From DATBLE01 sp046734335 (GTDB lineage: Bacteria > Actinomycetota > Thermoleophilia > Gaiellales > Gaiellaceae): a DNA stretch of 64,000 nt. The stretch spans positions 17,773 to 81,772 of the forward strand of contig JBKPRA010000014.1 of assembly GCA_046734335.1 (NCBI GenBank), given 5' to 3'. The notes beneath the pieces are model-generated. The model ran no database searches. It worked only from the letters and a program-made list of their open reading frames with translations, and was not told the DNA's origin. The translations under genes were made by a program, and so were the position numbers. Below are positions 1-7,496 of the stretch, piece after piece (the first letter of the stretch is position 1; every line of letters starts with the position of its first letter).

Positions 1-210
1 CGGAGCAGAGCGGCCCTCGTCGATCGAGCTGATCGCCTGCTTGGCGTAGAGCTGGGACAGCCCCCGCGCCTCGCGCTTCAGCTCCGAGAGCGATTGCGAA
101 CGGACGTGGTCCTGGAACAGCTGGACCGCGATCAGGCTCGTGACGACGCCCGCCAGCGCGACGCCCGCCAGGTAGATCGCCGGCAGGCGGAAGCGCAGCG
201 ACCGGAACAC
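1..210 (-). CDS. Sensor histidine kinase, N-terminal part (runs off the window)
   Basis: Only the first 70 codons are present. The GTG start lies 8 bp behind the stop of the response regulator gene upstream, so the two are almost certainly co-transcribed and form a cognate pair. Residues about 7-30 form one hydrophobic segment (IYLAGVALAGVVTSLIAVQLF) followed by a charged stretch (ELKREARGLSQLYAKQ) typical of the start of an extracytoplasmic sensor region. The kinase domains would lie beyond position 1 and cannot be seen, so the kinase call rests on operon position and the N-terminal membrane segment. Confidence 0.75.
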   Translation of the reverse strand, partial: MFRSLRFRLPAIYLAGVALAGVVTSLIAVQLFQDHVRSQSLSELKREARGLSQLYAKQAISSIDEGRSAP

Positions 211-218
211 GGGCTGCC

Positions 219-923
219 CTAGGCGGCCGCGTCCTTCGCGGGCGCCACCTTGTACCCGACCCCCCAGACGGTCACGATCGGCGACGCGTCGCCGAGCTTC
301 CGCCGGAGCTGGCGCACGTGGACGTCGACGGTCCGGGTATCGCCCGCGAACGTGTAACCCCACACGCGCTCGAGCAGCTGGTCACGCGTGAGGACGAGCC
401 CACGATGGTCGAGGAGCTCCCACAACAGGTCGAACTCCTTCGGCGCCAGCTGGATCTCCTCTTCGCCGACACGCACCTCACGCCTGCCGGCGTCCACCAT
501 CAGCTGGCCGTGACGCAGTTGCTTGCTCTCGACCTGGCGCCGCTCGGGAGAGGCGCGCCTCAGGATCGACTTCACGCGGGCGACGAGCTCGCGCGGGTTG
601 AAGGGCTTGGTCAGGTAGTCGTCGGCACCGACCTCGAGCCCGATGATCTTGTCGACGTCCTCGTCGCGGGCGGTCAGCATCAGAATCGGCACGTCGGAGC
701 TCTTGCGGATGCGGCGGCAGACCTCGATCCCGTCGATGTCGGGCAGCATCAGGTCGAGCACGATCAGGGCCGGCGCGGATGCCTGGAACTGCGCGAGCGC
801 CTCGTTCCCTGTCGCCGCGGTCCGGACCGTGTACCCGGCGTTCTTGAGATAGAGCGCGACGAAGGACGCGATCGAGCTCTCGTCCTCGACGACCAGAACG
901 CTCTGGTTGGGACGGCTGGTCAC
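219..923 (-). CDS. OmpR/PhoB-family response regulator
   Basis: 234 residues, the normal length for this family. The receiver domain (about 8-122) carries the acidic pair Glu13/Asp14, the phospho-acceptor Asp57 in VLDLMLPDIDG, Thr84 in LTAR and Lys106 in TKPF. A winged-helix DNA-binding domain follows (about 135-228), with the family signatures LAPKEFDLLWELL and RTVDVHVRQLRRKLG. It overlaps the upstream exported-protein gene by 4 bp (ATGA) and is followed 8 bp later by the histidine kinase. It is expected to bind direct repeats; a GTGTAA pair spaced by one helical turn stands upstream of the operon. The signal sensed is not evident. Confidence 0.95.
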   Translation of the reverse strand: MTSRPNQSVLVVEDESSIASFVALYLKNAGYTVRTAATGNEALAQFQASAPALIVLDLMLPDIDGIEVCRRIRKSSDVPILMLTARDEDVDKIIGLEVGADDYLTKPFNPRELVARVKSILRRASPERRQVESKQLRHGQLMVDAGRREVRVGEEEIQLAPKEFDLLWELLDHRGLVLTRDQLLERVWGYTFAGDTRTVDVHVRQLRRKLGDASPIVTVWGVGYKVAPAKDAAA

Positions 924-1450
924 TTTCCCGGCGAACCGGGCGCCTGACCGAGCGTGAAGGTGGTCGAGTGGCCGGGGAGAGCCCGGAACGGCCCGCCGTC
1001 GATCGAGTAGCGGCCAGGAAAGTCGGTGAACTCCGACGCGTCCAGGACGGCGACCCCGCGGCCGACGGCGCTGACGTCGATGCCGATCGCGTTGATCTGT
1101 ACGCGGTAGGTGCCGCCGATCATCCTGAAGCGGACGTCGTCGCCCGAGTACCGGATCGACCCATTGGGAAGGACGGTGATCGTCTCGGCCCCGTAGACGA
1201 CCGGCACTCGTCCGTCGGTGAGGTCGGTGTCCGCGATCACGACGTTCCCCGTGTCGAACCGCGCCAGGATCCCGCCCCGGGCCCGGACGCTCACGCTGCC
1301 GCGACCGTTGTCGATCACGAGCGTCCCGTCCCCGGGCGCCTTGGCAGCGGTGGGGAACGCCACGGCAGCCCAGGCTGCCGCCGGCAGCAAGAGCGCCAAG
1401 ACGAGGACAAGCGGAAAGAAGCGACGCATCGCCTGAATCAGTATCGCCAT
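920..1450 (-). CDS. Exported protein of unknown function, first gene of the two-component operon
   Basis: 176 residues. The N-terminus has a basic start and a hydrophobic core (RRFFPLVLVLALLLPAAAWA), a clear secretion signal with a probable signal-peptidase site after AWA. The mature part is rich in Gly, Asp and beta-strand-like stretches and has no Cys. An internal ATG (MRRFFPL, codon 8) could be the true start. I recognise no family. Its position ahead of the regulator and kinase, with a 4-bp overlap, suggests that it takes part in, or is controlled by, the signalling pair, but this is inference from context only. Confidence 0.8.
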   Translation of the reverse strand: MAILIQAMRRFFPLVLVLALLLPAAAWAAVAFPTAAKAPGDGTLVIDNGRGSVSVRARGGILARFDTGNVVIADTDLTDGRVPVVYGAETITVLPNGSIRYSGDDVRFRMIGGTYRVQINAIGIDVSAVGRGVAVLDASEFTDFPGRYSIDGGPFRALPGHSTTFTLGQAPGSPGK

Positions 1451-1475
1451 CCCAGTTGTTGTCGGTCTAATCGCC

Positions 1476-1492
1476 GTGTAAAGAGAGTGTAA
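1476..1492. promoter_or_regulatory. Two GTGTAA direct repeats 11 bp apart, candidate response-regulator site
   Basis: GTGTAA occurs at 1476-1481 and 1487-1492 (TTACAC on the transcribed minus strand), 11 bp start to start, in the short gap just upstream of the exported-protein/regulator/kinase operon. OmpR/PhoB regulators bind direct repeats with this spacing, so autoregulation is plausible. No experimental support is available here. Confidence 0.4.
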
Positions 1493-1498
1493 GAGCGG

Positions 1499-2173
1499 TC
1501 AGCAGCCGGAGGCAACCGGCCGGGCCGGCGGCCCCGCGGGAAGCTCATGGCGACGCAGCACGACATCGAGGCGGGCGCGGTAGACGGTCATGTCTTTGCG
1601 GGCCCAGTCACCGTGCGTCTGGCAGCGCCAGGCGGTATACCGCTCGTGGTGGTACGGGCTCGTCAGGCTCTCATTGTGCCCGATCACGTTCCGTAGCTGG
1701 ATCCCGAACCGGCCCATCAGCCATGCTGTCAGCCGCAGCGAGGCGTCGAGCTGCCGCCGGTTGCCGAGAATCTCGGCGTCGCTGGTTCCCACGTGCTCGA
1801 TTCCGATCGCCGTGTAGTTCAGCCCGACCGTATGACGGCACATCGTCGTCAGCGAGACGAGCTGGTAGATCGTCCCATCCTTGTCGATCACGAAGTGGGC
1901 ACACGTTCCGGGCAGCTCGTGCAGCTCGCCGTCGGGCACGTCGGCGGCGAACGTCGAGTACGCCGAGGCGAAGCTCTCCGACGCCGTGTAGTGCTCCACG
2001 ATCACGCGCGGGCGCTCGAGCCGCCAGGTGTCGAGCCCGTAGTGCCGGCGGGCGTACGCGGCAGTCTCGGCCTTCCGTTGCGCGCCGAACGGGATCGGCT
2101 TGGGGACGATCGGCGGCCTCGGCGGAGCTGCGGCGGGCGCGAGGAGCGTCAGGGCGACGAGTAGGGCGTTCAC
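1499..2173 (-). CDS. N-acetylmuramoyl-L-alanine amidase (Amidase_2 type), secreted
   Basis: 224 residues from a GTG start, with a short hydrophobic N-terminus (LLVALTLLAPAAA) suggesting export. The Amidase_2/PGRP fold is shown by VIVEHYTAS with the first zinc His61, AHFVIDKDGTIYQLV, IGIEHVG, NVIGHNES with His166, and a late His187 (QTHGDW). These correspond to the zinc ligands and catalytic residues of amidases that cut the lactyl-peptide bond of peptidoglycan. It lies 15 bp downstream of a beta-lactamase-like gene on the same strand, part of a cell-wall run with the DUF4015 gene. The substrate could be the cell's own wall or that of competitors. Confidence 0.88.
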   Translation of the reverse strand: MNALLVALTLLAPAAAPPRPPIVPKPIPFGAQRKAETAAYARRHYGLDTWRLERPRVIVEHYTASESFASAYSTFAADVPDGELHELPGTCAHFVIDKDGTIYQLVSLTTMCRHTVGLNYTAIGIEHVGTSDAEILGNRRQLDASLRLTAWLMGRFGIQLRNVIGHNESLTSPYHHERYTAWRCQTHGDWARKDMTVYRARLDVVLRRHELPAGPPARPVASGC

Positions 2174-2188
2174 GGCGGCGCAGAGTAG

Positions 2189-3286
2189 CTACGCGGCCAC
2201 CCGAAGGCGCGCGAGGGCGAGCTTGGCCGCACGTCCCGCGAGGACGTCCGACGCCGTGCCGACCCCGGTCCCGTAGGTCATGACGGCCGCGACGAGGACG
2301 CCGCCGGGCCAGTAGACGAGCCCGGCGTCGTGGCGCGCGTACGAGATCCAACCCGCTTTGTGCAGGAGCGTGTCCGGGCCGCCGCCGATGAAGCGTCCGA
2401 GCTTTCCCCGGTCGGGCACGTGGACGAGCAGGTAGAGCAGGTAGCGCGCGTCCGACGGCGTGAAGGCGCTCCCGTACCGGGCGATCAGCGGCCCTCGCCC
2501 GTCTGCGGCGAGGTGGATGTCCGTGAAGAGCCGGGCGAGGTCGTACGCGGTCGTGTACTTGCAACAGGGGAACGACGGCTGGCTCTCGACCCGGACGCGG
2601 ATCGGCGGCAGCGCCGGCGTGCCGTGCAGGTACCCACCGCCCATCCAGGTTTCGCCGATCCCGAGCCCGCGGAGCAGCTCGTCGACCCGGGATCCGCCGC
2701 CGAAGGTCGACTCGGTCTCGTTGGCGGCATCGTTGTCCGACTCGATCAGCATCCGGCGGAGGAGCAAGTCGAGGTACGAGCCGGGCGCCGGCTTGCCCAC
2801 ATGACTACGCAGCGCCTCGACGGCGATCGCCACCTTCAGGGTCGAGGCAGCCGGAAACCGCGCGCGGGCGTTCCAGGCGCCGCCGCGCCCACTGACGAGG
2901 TCCTCCACATAGAGCGCGCTCGTTCCAGGAAAGGAGCGGGCGAGCGCACGGACGGTGCGTACCAGCCGCGCGTCCTGCGTCGCCCTGACCGCGCGTGGCG
3001 CCGCCGAACGCGGCAGGCCGAACACGTGTGGGACCGTCGACCGCTCGGTCACTTGCCCGGCTGCGTAGGCGGCAACCTTCACGGTCACCTCCTTCCGCGG
3101 CAGGGCCACGGTGAAGTCGAAGCTGCCGCGGGTGACGCGTCGGACTGCGATCGACCTTTCACCTGCCCGGACGACGACCGCCCACGTGCCGCGCGGCAGT
3201 CGGCCGGCGATCCGCCCGAACGAGACCTCCCGCTCGGCGGGCGCGACCAGCGCCAGCGGCGGAGGCGGCGGCGCGTCCGCGATCAT
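2189..3286 (-). CDS. Class A beta-lactamase-like serine hydrolase
   Basis: 365 residues. The C-terminal two thirds match the class A/PBP-like transpeptidase fold: Ser148-X-X-Lys151 (ASTLK), the SDN loop Ser183-Asp184-Asn185, and Lys310-Ala-Gly in place of the KTG motif. The first 100 residues form a beta-rich extra domain (FGRIAGRLPRGTWAVVVRAGER) and no convincing signal peptide is seen. The order amidase, hydrolase, DUF4015 with 7-15 bp gaps suggests a peptidoglycan-modifying operon rather than a resistance gene. It may act as a D,D-peptidase; antibiotic hydrolysis cannot be inferred from motifs alone. Confidence 0.85.
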   Translation of the reverse strand: MIADAPPPPPLALVAPAEREVSFGRIAGRLPRGTWAVVVRAGERSIAVRRVTRGSFDFTVALPRKEVTVKVAAYAAGQVTERSTVPHVFGLPRSAAPRAVRATQDARLVRTVRALARSFPGTSALYVEDLVSGRGGAWNARARFPAASTLKVAIAVEALRSHVGKPAPGSYLDLLLRRMLIESDNDAANETESTFGGGSRVDELLRGLGIGETWMGGGYLHGTPALPPIRVRVESQPSFPCCKYTTAYDLARLFTDIHLAADGRGPLIARYGSAFTPSDARYLLYLLVHVPDRGKLGRFIGGGPDTLLHKAGWISYARHDAGLVYWPGGVLVAAVMTYGTGVGTASDVLAGRAAKLALARLRVAA

Positions 3287-3293
3287 CGGGGCA

Positions 3294-4475
3294 CTAACCA
3301 GCGAGCGCGTCGCGCGTGTAGACGCCTTCGGGATTCCAGAGCATGTAGCCGCGGGCGTGCTGCCGGCGGGCGGCGGCGATCTGGTCGGTCACTTCGATCA
3401 GCCCGTAGCGGCGCGCGAGCGAGAAGTCCTGCAGCCACGGGATCAGAACCGCGCGGCCCTTCACCTGGCGGCGAAAGTCGAACAGCGCCCGCGCCACCGT
3501 CCGGCCGGGATAGGCATCGGGATCGGTGATGCCGTACTCGCCCGCGGAGAAGTGCGACGGGTAGACCATCGGGTAGACGGCGTCGAGGTACCCGGCGATC
3601 CGCTTCGGGACCTGGCCGATCCCGAGATCGTGGGTGGCGGCCAGCCCGAAGACGTCAGCGGAGACGCGGACGCCGAGCGGGTGCAGTGTCGAGGACGCGT
3701 ACTGCAGGAACTTCGCGATCGTCGTGCCTTTGCGCTCAGCGCGCGCGTGGCGGTAGACGATCTGGGACAGGTCACCGTCGCTCGGGAAGCGAACGTAGTC
3801 GAACTGGATCTCGTCGAACCCGGCCTTGGCCGCGGCCGCACCGATCCCGACCGCATAGCGCCAGACCCGCCGGTCGTACGGATCGACCCAGCCCAGGCCG
3901 CCGTTGGTCAGCCAGCGCGAGCCGTCGGGCCGCAGGACGGCGAGCGCAGGGCGCTCCGCCGACAGGGTCGGGTCCTCGAAGACGACCACGCGGCCGATCA
4001 GGTACATCCCGGCCGCGTGCACTCTGGCGACGACGGATTCGACGTCGTAGTAGGGCCGGGCGGCGCCGATCTCCCGGGCGAGCGCAGGCAGGTCGCGGTT
4101 CACGAACCCGACCTGGCCGTTCTCGTCCTTGACGTCGACCTCGATCGTGTTCAGGCCGAACGCCTTCAGCGCGGTGTAGGCCTCGAGCTTCCCGGGCAGG
4201 CCCGCGAGCGGCGCAGTCACGTGGACGCCGCGCACCTCGGTCGGGTATGGCCGGGGGACGAGCGGCTTGTCGACCATGGTCGGCAGCCGCGAGGGCGGGG
4301 GAGCGGCGTGGTGACCACCGCTGATCTGGGTAGCGCCGAGACCGATCCCCGCGCCGAGGGCGAGGAGCACCGCTGCCGCGGCGAGTCGGCGCCGGCGGCG
4401 CCGTCGAAGCGCCTGGCGACGCCGTTCCCGGAACCGTTCGTTCTGATCCAGGCGCGGGTGGATGTACCTCGACAC
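3294..4475 (-). CDS. DUF4015-type putative glycoside hydrolase, membrane anchored
   Basis: 393 residues when started at the GTG at 4475, which avoids overlap with the upstream enolase-like gene and keeps an Arg-rich tract (RERRRQALRRRRRRRL) directly before a membrane segment (AAAAVLLALGAGIGLGA). The remaining approximately 340 residues fit the DUF4015 TIM-barrel family: RGVHVTAPLAG, LNTIEVDVKDENG, MYLIGRVVVFED, NGGLGWVDPYDRRVW, GFDEIQFDYVRFPSDG and VYPMVYPSHFS. The acidic residues of VDVKDENG and FDEIQFDYVRFP are likely catalytic. The family is thought to act on polysaccharides; the substrate is unknown. It ends 7 bp before the beta-lactamase-like gene. Confidence 0.85.
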   Translation of the reverse strand: MSRYIHPRLDQNERFRERRRQALRRRRRRRLAAAAVLLALGAGIGLGATQISGGHHAAPPPSRLPTMVDKPLVPRPYPTEVRGVHVTAPLAGLPGKLEAYTALKAFGLNTIEVDVKDENGQVGFVNRDLPALAREIGAARPYYDVESVVARVHAAGMYLIGRVVVFEDPTLSAERPALAVLRPDGSRWLTNGGLGWVDPYDRRVWRYAVGIGAAAAKAGFDEIQFDYVRFPSDGDLSQIVYRHARAERKGTTIAKFLQYASSTLHPLGVRVSADVFGLAATHDLGIGQVPKRIAGYLDAVYPMVYPSHFSAGEYGITDPDAYPGRTVARALFDFRRQVKGRAVLIPWLQDFSLARRYGLIEVTDQIAAARRQHARGYMLWNPEGVYTRDALAG

Positions 4476-4503
4476 CGAAGCTCGAAGGGTATGCCCGTTC
4501 CGG

Positions 4504-5511
4504 CTACGCCTGCAACCAGCCGAGGCCGATATCGGCCGGCGCGGGCGCGAGCGGACTCCCGGGCAGCCCGGGCGGGGTCGGAACCAGGTTGTAGCCGCCC
4601 GGCGCCACGTCGTTGGCCGCATCGGGGTGGAAGAGCGAGGCCAGGTACTGGATGTGGCCACGGCCGGGGCCGAGCTCGAACTGGCCGCCGCCGTAGAGAC
4701 GGATGCCGCGCTCCATGCAAAAGTCGTAGAAGTCGAGGAGACGCCTGACGGAGCCGAACCGCGACGGCTTCGAGTTCAGCACGCGCGGCGGGAACGGCAG
4801 CGCGTCCACGTCGCGAACCGAGTGGATCGGGGCGTCCCAGCTGATCCGGTCGCGGTGCGGCTCCAGGATCGAGGCCTTCTCCGGGTCGGTCAGGTCCGGG
4901 TCCTCGATCACGGCGTCGGAGAGCGCCTCGACGACCAGCCGGTACAGGCTGGCAGGGGGCGTGCGTTCCTGGGCCCGCCAGTCGTACGCCTCCTTGAAGT
5001 CGACGACATCGACCGCGTCGAGCGCGGCCAACTCGCCGATGAGCTCGGCTCCCCAGCTCGCCTCCGGGTCGAGCTTGAAGCGCATACCCGCCAGAGAGCG
5101 GAGCCTCGCCGAGGTGCCGTCAGGAAGCGACGTCGAGACCACGAACGTGACCGGCTGGGGCTCGCGGCCGAGCACGCCGTGAAGCGTCTCGCCGCGTTGG
5201 CGCAGCGCCAGGTCCAGGGCCGCGCTCTCGAAGCCCCAGCGCCGCAGGTCGGGGAGGTCGTCGAGCCGCGCCGACAGCGAGTCGAGCGTGTGCCGGCCGG
5301 CCAGGTCGAGCGTCGGCCCGGCCGCCTGGAAGCGCAGCTGGTCCTCCGCGTCGTAGATCACGTCCTCGCCGACGCCTTCCTCCCCTTCCCCGCGCAACCG
5401 GATAACCGTTGTCCGCCGGACGAAGTCGGACGACACCGCCTGTTCCCGGCCCTCGAGCGCGTACGACTCGACCGCCACGGGCAAGTCGGCGAGGAGCGAG
5501 TAGGTGCTCAC
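4504..5511 (-). CDS. Enolase-superfamily enzyme (muconate cycloisomerase/OSBS-like)
   Basis: 335 residues from a GTG at 5511; the longer reading frame upstream only shadows the antiporter gene. The barrel carries a Lys in MRFKLD, acidic metal-ligand candidates in DVVDFKEAYDW and VIEDPDL, and the end motif VLNSKPSRFGSV with a Lys at the second acid/base position. The tail YGGGQFELGPGRGHIQYLASLF is typical of enolase-superfamily barrels. Dipeptide epimerase, o-succinylbenzoate synthase or sugar-acid dehydratase activities are all possible. No menaquinone genes lie nearby, so I do not assign menC. It is divergent from the antiporter gene with a gap of about 20 bp. Confidence 0.75.
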   Translation of the reverse strand: MSTYSLLADLPVAVESYALEGREQAVSSDFVRRTTVIRLRGEGEEGVGEDVIYDAEDQLRFQAAGPTLDLAGRHTLDSLSARLDDLPDLRRWGFESAALDLALRQRGETLHGVLGREPQPVTFVVSTSLPDGTSARLRSLAGMRFKLDPEASWGAELIGELAALDAVDVVDFKEAYDWRAQERTPPASLYRLVVEALSDAVIEDPDLTDPEKASILEPHRDRISWDAPIHSVRDVDALPFPPRVLNSKPSRFGSVRRLLDFYDFCMERGIRLYGGGQFELGPGRGHIQYLASLFHPDAANDVAPGGYNLVPTPPGLPGSPLAPAPADIGLGWLQA

Positions 5512-5530
5512 AGGGTGCGAGAGTATCGCC

Positions 5531-6739
5531 GTGAGCGAGCTCACCGACTTCGGCCTGGTCGTCCTCGTCGTCTCCGGGGCGTTCCTCGCCTCGCTCGCGG
5601 CCCACAAGCTGACCGAGTTCTTCCCGGTGCCGCCACCCGCCCTGTTTCTGGTTGCCGCCGCGGTCGCGTCGGACATCTGGCCCGGCCTGTCGAAGCTGTC
5701 GACGGTCGACGTCGAGCGGATCGCGGTACTCGCGCTGGTGGTGATCCTCTTCGACGGAGGCATGCAGGTGGGCTGGCCCAGATTCCGCGAGTCGATCGTC
5801 CCGATCGGCGTGCTGGGTGTCGTCGGGACGTTCGCGACCGCCGGAGTGATGGCGGTCTTCGCCCACACCCTGTTCGGCTTCGACTGGACGACCGCGGGGA
5901 TCCTGGGCGCAGCGTTGGCGCCGACGGATCCGGCGGTGATGTTCTCGGTGCTCGGAGGTCGGGAGATCGCCGGCCGCAGCGGGACGATTCTCAAGGGGGA
6001 GTCGGGCGCGAACGACCCGGTGGGGATCGCGCTGATGATCGGGATGCTCGACTTCGCCACCAGCGATCACGGGACGTTCTGGACGGTCGTGAAGGAGTGC
6101 GCGATCGAAATGTCGGTCGGGCTCGCCGTCGGTTTCGCCGGAGCAGCCCTGCTCGTTCCGGCGCTCCGGCGGATCTCGCTGCCGAGCGAGGCTCTCTATC
6201 CGCTCGGCGCGCTCGCGGGGGCAGGAGTGATCTACGGCGTGGCCGCGGTGGCCCATGGCTCTGGCTTCCTGGCGGTGTTCGTCGCCGGCCTGTTCGTCGG
6301 AGGGTCGGGCGTGCCGCACGAGCGCCAGATCGAGCAGGTCCAGACGTCGCTTGCGAGCGTAGCCGAGGTCGTGGTCTTCGTCGCCCTCGGCCTCACGGTA
6401 GATCTGGGCAGCCTCGACGGCCGCCTGGTCTGGCTCGACGGGATCCTGCTCGCGGCGCTGCTTGCGTTCGTCGCGCGCCCGGTCGTGGTCGGTCCGCTGC
6501 TCGTGCCCGTGCGGCTGCGACTCGGCGAGCGGCTCTTCGTCGTCTGGGGCGGCCTGAAGGGAGCGGTTCCGATTCTGCTCGCGGCGTTCGCCGTGATCGC
6601 CGGCGTCGACGACGCCCAGCGCCTCTACGGGCTCGTGTTCGTGATCGTCCTCTGCTCGGTGGTCGTGCAGGGAACGTCGCTGCCGTTCGTCGCGACGAGG
6701 CTCGGTGTGCCGATGCGTGTTCGCGAACCCGAGCGGTAG
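5531..6739 (+). CDS. Na+/H+ antiporter, CPA1 (NhaP-like) family
   Basis: 402 residues from the GTG at 5531. A GTG at 5504 is in frame but would overlap the divergent enolase-like gene. About 12 hydrophobic segments span the protein. Hallmarks are VVILFDGGMQ, the unwound-helix region ALAPTDPAVMFSVLGG and the essential acidic pair in LKGESGANDPVGIALM. The end lacks a long cytoplasmic regulatory tail, so this is a compact version. It exchanges Na+ or K+ for protons across the membrane and supports pH and salt homeostasis. It converges on the small zinc-ribbon gene with a 10-bp gap. Confidence 0.92.
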   Translation: MSELTDFGLVVLVVSGAFLASLAAHKLTEFFPVPPPALFLVAAAVASDIWPGLSKLSTVDVERIAVLALVVILFDGGMQVGWPRFRESIVPIGVLGVVGTFATAGVMAVFAHTLFGFDWTTAGILGAALAPTDPAVMFSVLGGREIAGRSGTILKGESGANDPVGIALMIGMLDFATSDHGTFWTVVKECAIEMSVGLAVGFAGAALLVPALRRISLPSEALYPLGALAGAGVIYGVAAVAHGSGFLAVFVAGLFVGGSGVPHERQIEQVQTSLASVAEVVVFVALGLTVDLGSLDGRLVWLDGILLAALLAFVARPVVVGPLLVPVRLRLGERLFVVWGGLKGAVPILLAAFAVIAGVDDAQRLYGLVFVIVLCSVVVQGTSLPFVATRLGVPMRVREPER

Positions 6740-6749
6740 GGCGGTCGGA

Positions 6750-6953
6750 TCAGGCGACCTTGCGCGCGTGCCAGGTGGAGCCGAGGGTCGTACGCCGCTC
6801 CGGCGGCCGGTCGAGCCGCACCCACCCGATCCGCTCCGCCTCGTCCTCGCACAGCCTGCAGACGACCTGCTCGCTGCCTGCGCCGTCAGCGCGCCAGTGC
6901 GCGTACGCCTCGCCGAGCAGCATCGTGCGCCCGCACAGGGCACAGGTGATCAT
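6750..6953 (-). CDS. Small zinc-ribbon protein
   Basis: 67 residues from the ATG at 6953. Two CxxC knuckles, CALC near the start and CRLC around residue 35, would bind one zinc ion. Between and after them the chain is hydrophilic (GEAYAHWRADGAG, DEAERIGWVRLDRPPERR). The longer reading frame upstream to 7073 has no family-like sequence, so the internal ATG is preferred. The function is unknown; such small ribbons may bind nucleic acid or a partner protein. Confidence 0.6.
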   Translation of the reverse strand: MITCALCGRTMLLGEAYAHWRADGAGSEQVVCRLCEDEAERIGWVRLDRPPERRTTLGSTWHARKVA

Positions 6954-7098
6954 GGTTCCAGGGTACGACGCGGGCGGGACGACCCCTCTTGCCCCGGCTT
7001 GCAGGCGAGCACGTGGTTTTCCCAGCTCGGGCACGTCGGGCCGCTCGGGCACGAGTGCGAGCAGCTCGTCCACGCGTCCCTGCTCGCTCGCCCGTCGA

Positions 7099-7113
7099 GT
7101 AACACGGTGTTAC
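7099..7113. promoter_or_regulatory. Perfect 15-bp palindrome GTAACAC-G-GTGTTAC
   Basis: Seven-base arms around a single central base, overlapping the stop codon of the EVE-domain gene and about 145 bp upstream of the zinc-ribbon gene on the same strand. The form is that of a dimeric repressor operator. No regulator gene is adjacent, so the binding protein is unknown. Confidence 0.3.
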
Positions 7114-7496
7114 ACGCGGTGCCCGGCGGCTTCGACGACGGCCAGGGCCGAGTCGAACTGGTCGCTCGTCAGGCGGATGTAGGAGTGGCGCCAGAGGCTC
7201 TGCGGGAAGATGCCCGCTTCCTCGACGGCGGGGGCTCGGTCGAGGTCGTCGACGACGACGAGGAGGCGGATCGGGAACCGCCAGGCCCAGCGCTCCTTCG
7301 CGGGGTCGTGCTCGGGCTCGCCCGCTACCTCGACGACTCCGAAGATCGCCTGCCAGACGGACGCGTAGAGGATGGCGAGCTCCCCGGGAGCGAGCGATGG
7401 CCGCTTCGAGGAGCCGTGGGATGCGATCGTGCGCGCGTCGACGTGGCGGTCGAGCGGTCGCTCGCCGCGGCCGCGCACGAGCAGCCAGCGCGTCAG
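7110..7496 (-). CDS. EVE/PUA-like domain protein
   Basis: About 128 residues. The core SLAPGELAILYASVWQAIFGVVEV followed by PAKERWAWRFPIRLLVVVDDL and the C-terminal RHSYIRLTSDQFDSALAVV fits the EVE/PUA-like fold, which commonly recognises modified bases. There is no ATG. A CTG at 7496 overlaps the thiolase stop (CTGA) and restores the first strand, LTRWLLVRG; the next canonical start is a GTG at 7478, which would cut into that strand. It is translationally linked to the thiolase upstream. The functional link between the two genes is not obvious. Confidence 0.65.
   Translation of the reverse strand: MTRWLLVRGRGERPLDRHVDARTIASHGSSKRPSLAPGELAILYASVWQAIFGVVEVAGEPEHDPAKERWAWRFPIRLLVVVDDLDRAPAVEEAGIFPQSLWRHSYIRLTSDQFDSALAVVEAAGHRV

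Noticed and set aside
2189..3286. An antibiotic-resistance beta-lactamase
   Set aside because: Motifs fit the fold, but KTG is KAG, an extra N-terminal domain is present and the gene sits in a wall-enzyme run; a resistance call is not justified.
4462..7182. A 906-codon open frame on the plus strand
   Set aside because: It covers the enolase-like gene in antisense and the antiporter in another frame; both real genes have clear families and this frame has none.
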